The notes below the pieces were generated by a model. The model worked only from the letters and a program-made list of their open reading frames with translations. It did no database searches and was not told where the DNA came from. From the NCBI RefSeq assembly GCF_004364165.1, contig NZ_SOAY01000001.1:1-34357 (forward strand): 34,357 nucleotides of DNA, in the 5' to 3' direction. This DNA is from Maribacter spongiicola (GTDB lineage Bacteria; Bacteroidota; Bacteroidia; Flavobacteriales; Flavobacteriaceae). Shown one piece after another: positions 1 through 6,724 of this stretch (position 1 is the first letter of the stretch; each line of letters starts with the position of its first letter). Both the position numbers and the translations under genes were made by a program.

Positions 1-95
1 AACAACCAACAACCAACAACCAACAACCAACAACCAACAACCAACAACCAACAACCAACAACCAACAACCAACAACCAACAACCAACAACCAACA
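1..95. repeat. Tandem heptamer array (AACAACC)n at left window edge
   Basis: About 13.6 perfect copies of a 7-bp unit AACAACC (equivalently AACCAAC) fill the first 95 bases and run off the window edge, so the true length is unknown. The array stops abruptly at base 96, where a T-rich tract begins. The same unit in the same orientation fills the last 95 bases of the window. There is no ORF of interest in it. Confidence 0.97.
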
Positions 96-328
96 TCTAT
101 TTTCTCTTCTCTATATTCTTTCTTCTTTTTTTAATTTGAATTTAAACAAGATATCGTTTAACGACACTTAAAATCGCTAAGTTGTTTTTGGGGGTGATGT
201 CGTTTATCGATGCGATTTTACACTTTACCCGAACTTGTGTCAAGTAACGATTATTAGGGGTTTTTCAGCGAATCACCACCCGGTAAAACAAGGTCTGCGG
301 CGTTCTATTATTGTAACAAACGCAAGTC
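96..328 (+). promoter_or_regulatory. Leader/upstream region of small secreted protein gene, with two palindrome-like boxes
   Basis: This stretch has no gene. After a pyrimidine-rich tract (96-131) it carries two similar 11-bp boxes, TCGTTTAACGA at 154-164 (a perfect palindrome around a central T) and TCGTTTATCGA at 200-210, with starts 46 bp apart. A G-run (190-194) and a further ACGATTATTAGGGG segment (about 247-260) follow. The boxes look like a regulator-binding pair for the gene at 329. That is an inference; I cannot name the regulator. Confidence 0.35.
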
Positions 329-565
329 ATGAAAACAATAATCGTAACAATCTTCATCATCTTTTTAAGCTTCACTGCTCAAGCACAAAACACTACTGAA
401 GAAGTAAAGGTTGAAACAGTTGAAATGACAATCGTTACAGAAACCACTTACGAAATCAACTTAGAAGCGAAAACAGAAGTAGCTCGTTTATACAAATTCA
501 AAAATTCTAGAATTAAAAGGGATTTGAACTTTTTGACTAAGGCTAACAAGCCTAAGATGGCTTAA
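329..565 (+). CDS. Small secreted protein, unknown function
   Basis: This 78-residue protein starts with a clear signal peptide: a short Lys N-terminus, a hydrophobic core IIVTIFIIFLSF and a cleavage site AQA-Q at about residue 19. The mature part of about 59 residues is rich in Thr, Glu and Val, then ends in a basic segment with many Lys and Arg residues (about 55-78). No Cys, catalytic motif or membrane segment remains after cleavage, so it is predicted to be periplasmic or secreted. I do not recognise a named family. The signal peptide, the clean single ATG after a long leader and the lack of a competing ORF support a real gene. It stands alone between repeat arrays and converges on the FAD oxidoreductase gene. 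Confidence 0.7.
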   Translation: MKTIIVTIFIIFLSFTAQAQNTTEEVKVETVEMTIVTETTYEINLEAKTEVARLYKFKNSRIKRDLNFLTKANKPKMA

Positions 566-570
566 ATTTT

Positions 571-696
571 AGTATTCAGTATTCAGTATTCAGTATTCAG
601 TGTTCGGTTTTCAGTTGCTAGTTACAGTTTACAGTATTAAGTATTAGGTACAAAGTATAAAGTAGAAAAGAGAAAATAGAATAGAGAGGAAAGACT
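571..696. repeat. Degenerating heptamer tandem repeat (AGTATTC-type)
   Basis: Four perfect copies of the 7-bp unit AGTATTC (571-598) are followed by progressively diverged 7-mers that keep the register, such as AGTGTTC, GTATTAG and GTACAAA, to about 696. It begins 5 bp after the stop codon of the small secreted protein gene. The 7-bp period is the same as that of the unrelated AACCAAC-type arrays nearby. Confidence 0.8.
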
Positions 697-702
697 ACTG
701 GC

Positions 703-733
703 AATAACAATTTTGCTTAGCAAAATTGTTATT
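703..733. terminator. Perfect 14-bp inverted repeat with TTA loop
   Basis: Arms AATAACAATTTTGC (703-716) and GCAAAATTGTTATT (720-733) are perfect inverse complements separated by TTA. T residues follow on the plus strand (732-735). It lies between the convergent genes at 329-565 and 908-2458 and between two repeat arrays. It could terminate transcription from one or both sides, although the stem is AT-rich. It could equally be a structural part of the repeat region. Confidence 0.55.
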
Positions 734-736
734 TTC

Positions 737-907
737 CAACAACCATCAACGGACAACCATCAACGGACAACCATCAACGGACAACCATCAACGGACAACC
801 ATCAACGGACAACCATCAACGGACAACCATCAACGGACAACCATCAACGGACAACCATCAACGGACAACCATCAACGGACAACCATCAACGGACAACCAA
901 CAACCAA
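737..907. repeat. 14-bp tandem repeat, 11 perfect copies, abutting a stop codon
   Basis: Eleven perfect copies of AACCATCAACGGAC occupy 741-894. Partial CCAAC and AACCAACAACCAA units flank them, so the array is embedded in the same AACCAAC heptamer seen at the window ends. Each 14-mer is two 7-mers of the form AACnnnC (AACCATC and AACGGAC). The right edge touches the TAA stop codon (908-910, read on the minus strand) of the FAD oxidoreductase. Open frames across it are products of the repeat. Confidence 0.95.
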
Positions 908-2458
908 TTAAAGTCCCGCCATTGCAGCTTCGGCGCAGCGTTCGCCGTCCATAGCGGCAGAAACGATACCACCAGCATAGCCGCCACCTTCACCACATGG
1001 AAAAAGACCTTTTATAACCGGGTGTTCTAATTTTTCATTTCTTGGGATACTAACAGGTGATGAGGTTCTTGATTCTACACCGACAATATTTGCTTCCGCT
1101 GTATAATATCCGTGCATTTTATCACCGAAAGCTTTAAAACCTTGACGCAATCTACCACCAATAAGTTTTGGTAATAGGGAGTGCAGGGGAGCGGAGTTCA
1201 ATCCTGGTTGATATGAAGTAGGGTTAAGGTCAACGGATAAGTTTCCTTCTACGAAATCAGTTAGTCGTTGTGCGGGGGCAGTTTGTGTTCTTCCACCAGA
1301 GGTAAAAGCTAAACGTTCCAAAGCCTTTTGATATTCTAATCCTTTAAGCGCTCCGAATTTCTCGTATTTAGGAATGTCTTTATCAACGTTTATTTCAACA
1401 ACGATTCCTGAATTTGCATACAGGTTATTTCGTTTCGACGGAGACATTCCATTCACGACAACCTCACCAGGTGCAGTTGCTGCAGGAACTATGAATCCGC
1501 CAGGACACATACAAAAAGAGTACACTCCGCGTTCTTTCACTTGTTCCACCAAACTATAAGAAGCCGCAGGTAGCAACTCACTACGCTCACCAGAGCAATG
1601 ATATTGAATACTATCTATAATATGTTGCGGATGCTCTACACGAACACCCATGGCAAATGATTTTGCTTCAAGTGCAATATCTTTTTTATGTAGCAAGTCG
1701 AAAATATCACGCGCGGAATGTCCCGTTGCCAAGATTACTCGCTCAACAGCCATTTCATCTTTTTGGTTTAAAACAATTGCTTTTAGCGTATTGTCTTTTA
1801 TAACGAAATCTGTCACTTTAGTATTAAAGTGAATTTCACCACCATGGTGCTGAATTACTTCTCTAATATTCTGAACAATTTTGGGGAGTTTATTCGTCCC
1901 GATATGCGGATGGGCATCTACCAGAATCTGGTTGGTAGCACCATGAAAAACTAAGCTCTCGAAAATGCGACGTACATCTCCACGCTTAAGACTTCTGGTG
2001 TATAATTTACCGTCAGAATACGTGCCAGCACCACCTTCTCCAAAGCAATAGTTACTTTCTGGGTTTACTCGATGGTCTTGGTTGATGGCTTTTAAATCTC
2101 TTCTACGATCCTTTACATTATTACCTCGTTCAAGAACAATAGGTTTGTAACCCATTTCTAAACAACGTAATGCAGCCCACATACCAGCTGGTCCGAATCC
2201 TACAATATGGATTGGTTTTGCGTTCGATACATCTTTATATTTAAAATTTAGCGTATCGCTCGGGGCAGGTTCATTGATATAGATTGCCAGTTTGTAATTA
2301 AAGAAGATTTTAGGTTTACGAGCATCTATAGACTTTCTAAGCACTTTGATTTTAAAAGTACCATCTTCGAGACCTAGGTATTTTGCAGTACGAATTTCTA
2401 ATCCGTTAGGTGTGCCTTCTTCTTTTAATGTTAACCGTAACTGTACATTTCTGACCAT
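908..2458 (-). CDS. FAD-dependent oxidoreductase (COG2509-like)
   Basis: This 516-residue protein resembles the uncharacterised FAD-dependent dehydrogenase family COG2509. An N-terminal domain of about 80 residues precedes the dinucleotide fold. The ADP-binding loop GFGPAG is at residues 87-92 with the ribose-binding Glu at the end of the second strand (VLERG, E110). A Gly-rich stretch CFGEGGAGTYSDGK follows near residue 138. The C-terminal FAD-binding signature (FPCGEGGGYAGGIVSAAMDG) is intact. Length fits the family. The substrate is unknown. No signal peptide or membrane segment is seen, so it is probably cytoplasmic. It is separated from the AlkB-like gene by 70 bp containing a plausible promoter and is probably transcribed alone. 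Its 3' end abuts a tandem repeat. Confidence 0.88.
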   Translation of the reverse strand: MVRNVQLRLTLKEEGTPNGLEIRTAKYLGLEDGTFKIKVLRKSIDARKPKIFFNYKLAIYINEPAPSDTLNFKYKDVSNAKPIHIVGFGPAGMWAALRCLEMGYKPIVLERGNNVKDRRRDLKAINQDHRVNPESNYCFGEGGAGTYSDGKLYTRSLKRGDVRRIFESLVFHGATNQILVDAHPHIGTNKLPKIVQNIREVIQHHGGEIHFNTKVTDFVIKDNTLKAIVLNQKDEMAVERVILATGHSARDIFDLLHKKDIALEAKSFAMGVRVEHPQHIIDSIQYHCSGERSELLPAASYSLVEQVKERGVYSFCMCPGGFIVPAATAPGEVVVNGMSPSKRNNLYANSGIVVEINVDKDIPKYEKFGALKGLEYQKALERLAFTSGGRTQTAPAQRLTDFVEGNLSVDLNPTSYQPGLNSAPLHSLLPKLIGGRLRQGFKAFGDKMHGYYTAEANIVGVESRTSSPVSIPRNEKLEHPVIKGLFPCGEGGGYAGGIVSAAMDGERCAEAAMAGL

Positions 2459-2474
2459 GCTGCAAAATTAAAGT

Positions 2475-2506
2475 AAAAATTATGATGAGCACGCTAGCCA
2501 ATCAAA
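2475..2506 (-). promoter_or_regulatory. Candidate Bacteroidetes promoter for the FAD oxidoreductase
   Basis: On the minus strand TTTG (2503-2506) is followed after 20 bp by TAATTTTT (2475-2482), close to the Bacteroidetes -33 TTTG / -7 TAnnTTTG consensus. It would give a leader of about ten bases before the ATG at 2458. A second TAATTTTG lies nearer the start codon but too close to serve it. Confidence 0.35.
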
Positions 2507-2528
2507 AATGCAGAGGAGAATTGTAGTT

Positions 2529-3140
2529 CTATTTTTCCACAATAGTTCTAAAAGTCAAATTAACCCTGGGATTCTTGCTTTTAGTTGTAGGCGGCAAGCG
2601 ATGAAGCCAATTCGTTTGCGTCTCATCTTTCATAATCAATAAGCTGCCATGTTCTAAAACCAATTCTACTTTTTCTTTAGTTTCTTTATGTTTAAAAGCG
2701 AATTTACGTTCATCTCCAAAACTAAGGGAGGCAATGGCTCCGTTCTTCTTTAAGTCCTTTTCTCCATCACTATGCCAAGCCATACCTTCGCTACCATCAT
2801 GATATAAGTTTAGCAGGCATGAGTTGAAGGATTCTCCCGTTTTTTGTTCTATTTTTTGTTTTAGTTCTAGCAATTCTAAAGTCCAAGGTAACGCCTGTTT
2901 TGTAGTATTAGAGTAGGTGTATTCGAATGGCTTTTCACCGTACCAAGCTACCTTACGTTTGGTAATAATCTTCTTTCCAAAGATGATAGCTTCATCATTC
3001 TTCCAAACAATATTATTGAGTAGTTTGTCCAAGTAATCCTCAGATTCCTGTTGGGTAAGTATTTTTCCGTAATAATTGACTGTTCCGCCCTGCGGAAGCA
3101 AATTTTTACTGTGGTCAACCTTTATATCAAATAATTTCAT
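2529..3140 (-). CDS. AlkB-like 2-oxoglutarate/Fe(II) dioxygenase
   Basis: This 203-residue protein has the features of the AlkB/ALKBH2-3 type family, which oxidatively removes alkyl lesions from DNA or RNA bases using Fe(II), oxygen and 2-oxoglutarate. The conserved NLYHDGSEGMAWHSDGE block supplies the iron ligands H123 and D125. The third ligand is H180 (WLHRLP), and the 2-oxoglutarate-binding arginines are R192 and R198 in RVNLTFR. The substrate-side motif GAIASLSFGDERKF lies between. Length is normal and no signal peptide is present, so it is cytoplasmic. It is flanked by noncoding DNA and looks monocistronic. No Ada-like regulator is nearby. The family assignment is firm; the exact substrate is not known. 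Confidence 0.93.
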   Translation of the reverse strand: MKLFDIKVDHSKNLLPQGGTVNYYGKILTQQESEDYLDKLLNNIVWKNDEAIIFGKKIITKRKVAWYGEKPFEYTYSNTTKQALPWTLELLELKQKIEQKTGESFNSCLLNLYHDGSEGMAWHSDGEKDLKKNGAIASLSFGDERKFAFKHKETKEKVELVLEHGSLLIMKDETQTNWLHRLPPTTKSKNPRVNLTFRTIVEK

Positions 3141-3189
3141 TTTCTAATACATAATGAAGTGCTTTTACAAGCTAATAAAATTTTCACGT

Positions 3190-3252
3190 TTTAAAAAACA
3201 AAAGCGAACAGCAAATCTTCTCTTGTTAGATAAGATATACTCTTCGCTTCGT
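3190..3252 (-). terminator. Probable terminator of the 3291-3761 gene
   Basis: Read on the minus strand, GAAGCGAA-type and TTCGCTT arms (3243-3249 and 3202-3208) enclose an inner ATCTT/AAGAT pair (3215-3219 and 3232-3236). They are followed by a T-rich run TTGTTTTTT. It lies about 40 bp past the stop codon of the minus-strand gene at 3291-3761. Confidence 0.5.
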
Positions 3253-3290
3253 TATTGAATTAAATTTTGGTAAAAAGTTTATTATTTATT

Positions 3291-3761
3291 TTAAAGTAAA
3301 TTTTTAATCTCCTTGTTCCATTTTTCTATGGACTGAAATTCTCCACTTAATTGGTAGTTAACATCGGCGTTATAGAATTCAAAAACCGTGTCCGGCTCGT
3401 TTACCTTTCTAGAGAAAAGATTCAAAAGCAATCGCTCTGTAACTTTCTCTTTTCTTGCATACGATTTGCTGATGTTGGTAATTTCAGACGCTTTGATAGT
3501 AGATAAATCGGCATATTGCTGATTCAAAACTTCACCGGATTTTGAAACAAAGAATACGAACTTTTTCTGTGCATCAACACCTATGGCGTAGTGACCAAAA
3601 AATTCATGTTCCGTAATTTGACAATTATGTTTGTTAGTGATATCATTCAAAGATGACATCATTTCCTTTTCTTTCGTTTTTCTACTTCTGCTTGTTACAA
3701 CAAAAGGCATTGCACAAAGTGCAACGGATGCTAAACCAATAGCGGCTATTCCTAATTCCAT
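3291..3761 (-). CDS. Hypothetical single-pass membrane protein
   Basis: This 156-residue protein has one N-terminal hydrophobic segment (about residues 3-22) followed by a basic stretch SRSRKTKEKE. That fits a membrane anchor with the rest in the cytoplasm. The soluble part (about 35-156) has alternating polar and hydrophobic residues, including HEFFGHYAIGVDAQKKFVFFVSKSG, which suggests a small beta-rich domain of the PH-like kind. That fold idea is weak. I do not recognise the family. It is preceded by a 108-bp gap to the next minus-strand gene and followed by a likely terminator, so it may be monocistronic. Confidence 0.7.
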   Translation of the reverse strand: MELGIAAIGLASVALCAMPFVVTSRSRKTKEKEMMSSLNDITNKHNCQITEHEFFGHYAIGVDAQKKFVFFVSKSGEVLNQQYADLSTIKASEITNISKSYARKEKVTERLLLNLFSRKVNEPDTVFEFYNADVNYQLSGEFQSIEKWNKEIKNLL

Positions 3762-3869
3762 TTTGTAATTTTTTAAATATGATATATTTATTTCTGTATG
3801 ATGTTTTAAGTAGCATCATATCAAATAGTTATATATGGTTATCAAAACGATAACCTTTAAAAAAATGGA

Positions 3870-4244
3870 TTACCAGAAACTATGAAAAGGGAAGATGAGG
3901 TCAGACTTTCTATGTCTGATCAATAACGTATTCGCGTATAGTTGGTATTGCTTAAACCTTGCTACGAAACCTAATTCACTATAATTTATTTGTGAATTAA
4001 AACTTGTAAATGGCAGCTTGTAATTAGGTGATGATACTTCGGCAACATCAGAAACTGAAATTTCAGATTGCTGTGCATGCGGAGATAGGGTCTTTGTAGA
4101 TTCTTTAAATAAAGATTGCTTGTTATTACTTTGGCTTATTACAACCTCATTAGAAAATAGTAACGTATTGGCAGAACTATATATACCGAAACAATAAATT
4201 GTAACGAGTAATAGAACTCTGAATATGTTATTCGTACTTTTCAT
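3870..4244 (-). CDS. Small exported protein, flavobacterial, unknown function
   Basis: This 124-residue protein has an N-terminal hydrophobic segment (about residues 9-25), probably a signal peptide, then a polar Ser/Asn-rich region. It ends in a compact basic-aromatic tail with RFKQYQLYANTLLIRHRKSD followed by LIFPFHSFW. From memory, a similar C-terminal tail occurs in other flavobacterial small proteins; a search would be needed to confirm that. The start codon lies one base after the stop codon of the antiporter gene, so the two are very likely co-transcribed and translationally coupled. A role connected with the antiporter is an inference from position only. Confidence 0.65.
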   Translation of the reverse strand: MKSTNNIFRVLLLVTIYCFGIYSSANTLLFSNEVVISQSNNKQSLFKESTKTLSPHAQQSEISVSDVAEVSSPNYKLPFTSFNSQINYSELGFVARFKQYQLYANTLLIRHRKSDLIFPFHSFW

Positions 4245-4245
4245 A

Positions 4246-5718
4246 TTATGCGCTAACGGCTTGGTCGAGAATTACATTAACTTCTTTCAAACTTTCTTCA
4301 TTATCTAGTAGTAAAACTAGAATATCATCAGCTTCAATAATTGTTGACCCACCCGGACGTACAAATTTATTATTTCTCTTTATCATTACAATAAAAGCAG
4401 ACATAGGAAAATGCAAATCTATAATACGTTTACCCACAGCATAACTATTAAAAGGTATAGAGACTTCTTCCATTTCTGATTTTGGTAAATTGAGAATATA
4501 TCTATCGTTTTCTGCAATAGGTTTTACTTCATCTGGCAAAGCTACATTCAACCATTTTGCAAAAATAGAGAGCGTTGTTCCTTGAATTAGTACTGACGAT
4601 ACCGATATAAAGAATACGATACTAAAAATGATGTTCGCCTTGTCAATACCTGCCAATAGGGGATAGGTGGCAAATACAATTGGTACGGCACCACGCAAAC
4701 CCACCCAAGAGATATAGAATCTTCTGCCCATTTTCATTTTAAAGAACATTAAGCTGAGAAAAATACTAACCGGTCTTGCAACAAGAATTAAGAATACTGA
4801 AATCAGTAATCCGATACCTAAATATGGGACAATTTGAGACGGAAAAACCAGTAATCCCAATGTAAGGAATAATACAATTTGCATGAGCCAAGCCATACCG
4901 TCGAACATCTTTAAAATGGTGGATTTATGAATTAAATCTTGATTGCCTAAATACACCGCACAGATGTAAATCGCTAAGAATCCGTTACCGCCAACAGCAT
5001 CTGTTGCTGAAAATGTAATGAACATAAGCGCGATTACCAATACCGGATATAGACCTTCAAAACCCAGTTTAATTTTGTTGATGATGATCTCGCTCAATTT
5101 TCCGAATGCGAATCCGCCGATGCCACCTAAAATCATTTGCTGTAAAAACAGTGGAATAATAGATAGTACGCTTAGATCTTGATTTATTACTAGCGTTAAA
5201 AAAGCGAGCGTCAGCACATATGCCATGGGGTCATTACTACCGCTTTCTAGTTCTAAAGTAGGTCTAAGGTTGCTTTTTAATGCCAAGTTTTTTGAACGAA
5301 GTATAGAGAATACAGCAGCAGCATCTGTTGAAGAAACAATGGATCCCAGCAGCATACTTTCATAAATGGTAAAATCTGTTACATAGTATACAAATATTCC
5401 CAGAGTTAGCGCTGTAAGCAATACACCGAGAGTAGAAAGCATGATGCCTTCTTTCAAAATCGGTTTTACGGCTTTCCAGTTGGTATCTAATCCACCAGAA
5501 AAGAGAATAAAGTTTAAAGAAACGATACCGATAAATTGAGCAAGTTTAGGGTCATCAAATTTGATGCCTCCTATACCATCAGAACCTGCCAGCATACCAA
5601 TAGCCAAGAAAAGTATTAAAGTAGGTACACCAAATTTATAAGATGTCTTACCAACTATAATACTGATAAACAGTAAAATAGAACCTACAAGAAGTATGTT
5701 TTCGATGGTAAGATTCAT
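4246..5718 (-). CDS. CPA1-family cation/proton antiporter with C-terminal TrkA-C domain (NhaP2/CvrA type)
   Basis: This 490-residue protein has about 12-13 membrane helices over residues 1-390, followed by a cytoplasmic TrkA-C-like domain (about 400-485). It is in the potassium/proton antiporter arrangement of NhaP2 (CvrA). Visible CPA1 motifs are SSTDAAAVFSILRS (D132), the ESGSNDP motif at about 158-164 with the transport ND pair N162-D163, and the RGAVPIVFA arginine motif near residue 345. The C-terminal domain suggests gating by a nucleotide or another ligand. It sits in the inner membrane and exchanges K+ or Na+ for protons. Ion preference cannot be read from sequence. The downstream small exported protein gene is one base away. 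Confidence 0.92.
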   Translation of the reverse strand: MNLTIENILLVGSILLFISIIVGKTSYKFGVPTLILFLAIGMLAGSDGIGGIKFDDPKLAQFIGIVSLNFILFSGGLDTNWKAVKPILKEGIMLSTLGVLLTALTLGIFVYYVTDFTIYESMLLGSIVSSTDAAAVFSILRSKNLALKSNLRPTLELESGSNDPMAYVLTLAFLTLVINQDLSVLSIIPLFLQQMILGGIGGFAFGKLSEIIINKIKLGFEGLYPVLVIALMFITFSATDAVGGNGFLAIYICAVYLGNQDLIHKSTILKMFDGMAWLMQIVLFLTLGLLVFPSQIVPYLGIGLLISVFLILVARPVSIFLSLMFFKMKMGRRFYISWVGLRGAVPIVFATYPLLAGIDKANIIFSIVFFISVSSVLIQGTTLSIFAKWLNVALPDEVKPIAENDRYILNLPKSEMEEVSIPFNSYAVGKRIIDLHFPMSAFIVMIKRNNKFVRPGGSTIIEADDILVLLLDNEESLKEVNVILDQAVSA

Positions 5719-5841
5719 TGGTGGTTATTAGCTTAAATTTTGTAACTGTAAAGTTAATTTTTTTATCAAAAATTCAATGTAAATGTTAAGGTTTGGCACA
5801 ATGTTAACATGTTTTACTAATACCCGAGTTTCATTGAAAAT

Positions 5842-6285
5842 TTAATTAGTCTTTTTTACTAAAGCAGCTATGATATTTATGGGATATAGTAATTGGATAG
5901 ATATTACCACAAGTACCGATAATGTAGTTATTACTTGCGTATCAAAATAATATTCAAGATTAAGAGAAGGATCATTTTGATTCAGTTCAGGTGACAAAAG
6001 CGGAATTAATAGAATAATTAGAAATCCGATAATTGTTACTATTGCGTGTAGTATGGTTAACCAATTAATTAATTTTTTTTTTAAGAAAAAGATTATCCAG
6101 TATCCTAAGCCTATAATTCCACAAACAATGGAAAGTAATGGACCTAAATTAAGCATTGTGACTACAAAATAGGTGTCATAAATATTGATAGCGATAGTTT
6201 CATTTGAGTCTATATAGCCAATTAAAAGTAAAACTGGAATAAGAACCCAGAATACTAAATGTGGTGATTGAGTGATTTTCTTCAT
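5842..6285 (-). CDS. Small four-helix membrane protein with a cytochrome-oxidase-subunit-I-like DTYFVV motif
   Basis: This 147-residue protein has about four membrane helices (about 10-24, 43-68, 75-97 and 116-140). Between the first two is INIYDTYFVV, which resembles the HDTYYVV segment of haem-copper oxidase subunit I. The histidines that follow in real oxidases (the AHFHYV ligands) are absent, so it cannot bind haem in that way. It may be a distant relative or a chance match. No other respiratory gene is nearby. It is divergent from the ArsR gene, with starts about 115 bp apart. I cannot assign a function. Confidence 0.65.
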   Translation of the reverse strand: MKKITQSPHLVFWVLIPVLLLIGYIDSNETIAINIYDTYFVVTMLNLGPLLSIVCGIIGLGYWIIFFLKKKLINWLTILHAIVTIIGFLIILLIPLLSPELNQNDPSLNLEYYFDTQVITTLSVLVVISIQLLYPINIIAALVKKTN

Positions 6286-6342
6286 TTTTCAAATGTAGTA
6301 TTATTCTTAAGGTCAAGTTAATCATTATTAAGGTCTTCCTAA

Positions 6343-6377
6343 TTTGTATTTTAAATTAATATTTATAAATACATTTG
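6343..6377 (+). promoter_or_regulatory. Bacteroidetes-type promoter of the arsR-like gene
   Basis: TACATTTG at 6370-6377 is a perfect match to the -7 element TAnnTTTG. TTTG at 6343-6346 lies 23 bp upstream as the -33 element. The expected transcription start is around 6384, giving a short leader before the ATG at 6402. A TTG codon at 6375 falls inside the -7 element, so it cannot be the translational start. Confidence 0.6.
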
Positions 6378-6384
6378 CATGTAT
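6369..6384. promoter_or_regulatory. Candidate ArsR operator overlapping the -7 element
   Basis: ATACAT (6369-6374) and ATGTAT (6379-6384) form a perfect 6-bp inverted repeat around TTGC. It overlaps the -7 box and the likely transcription start. That position suits autorepression by the winged-helix dimer encoded immediately downstream. The operator role is inferred from position and symmetry. Confidence 0.45.
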
Positions 6385-6401
6385 CAATATATGAAAACAT
6401 C

Positions 6402-6671
6402 ATGGAGCTAAAACAAGTTGAGAAAATATCAAAAGCATTAAGTGATGTAAATCGTTTAAAATTATTGCAGTACATGCAAAAGAACCAAGGTAAGGTAGAG
6501 TGTACTAGAGCTTGTAATTTATTAGATTTAGCACAACCTTCTATTAGCCATCATATTAAGAAATTAGTAGAATCAGGATTGATAAATCAACATAAAATTG
6601 GTCGTAATTATAACTATTCACTGAATCATGAAGTGTGGGATAATTATATATTACGCTTGCAAAATCTGTAG
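6402..6671 (+). CDS. ArsR-family winged-helix transcriptional repressor
   Basis: From the ATG at 6402 this is an 89-residue ArsR-type regulator. ISKALSDVNRLKLLQYM is the usual N-terminal helix pair. LDLAQPSISHHIKKLVESGLI is the helix-turn-helix with its recognition helix. HKIGRNYNYSL forms the wing. Two cysteines, C34 and C38 (ECTRAC), lie just before the recognition region, near where the metal or redox site of classic ArsR proteins is found, but spaced CxxxC rather than CVC. It may sense thiophilic metals, oxidants or electrophiles. The longer reading from TTG at 6375 is rejected because it starts inside the promoter. The downstream monooxygenase gene, 53 bp away, is the likely target. Confidence 0.88.
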   Translation: MELKQVEKISKALSDVNRLKLLQYMQKNQGKVECTRACNLLDLAQPSISHHIKKLVESGLINQHKIGRNYNYSLNHEVWDNYILRLQNL

Positions 6672-6724
6672 TTTTTTTCAATAGATATATAGATACTTTT
6701 AAATATATAAATGAATTTAATAGT

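Noticed and set aside
737..907. CRISPR array
   Set aside because: The units are 14 bp with no spacers between them; it is a plain tandem repeat and no cas gene is present.
713..1030. Open frames of 61-105 residues across the 14-bp repeat array
   Set aside because: The translation is only the repeat (QPSTDNHQRTTING-type), has no leader or family match, and one frame overlaps the FAD oxidoreductase on the other strand.
6375..6401. TTG start adding nine residues to the ArsR protein
   Set aside because: The TTG lies inside the TACATTTG promoter element, so the transcript would not include it. The ATG at 6402 fits the family start.
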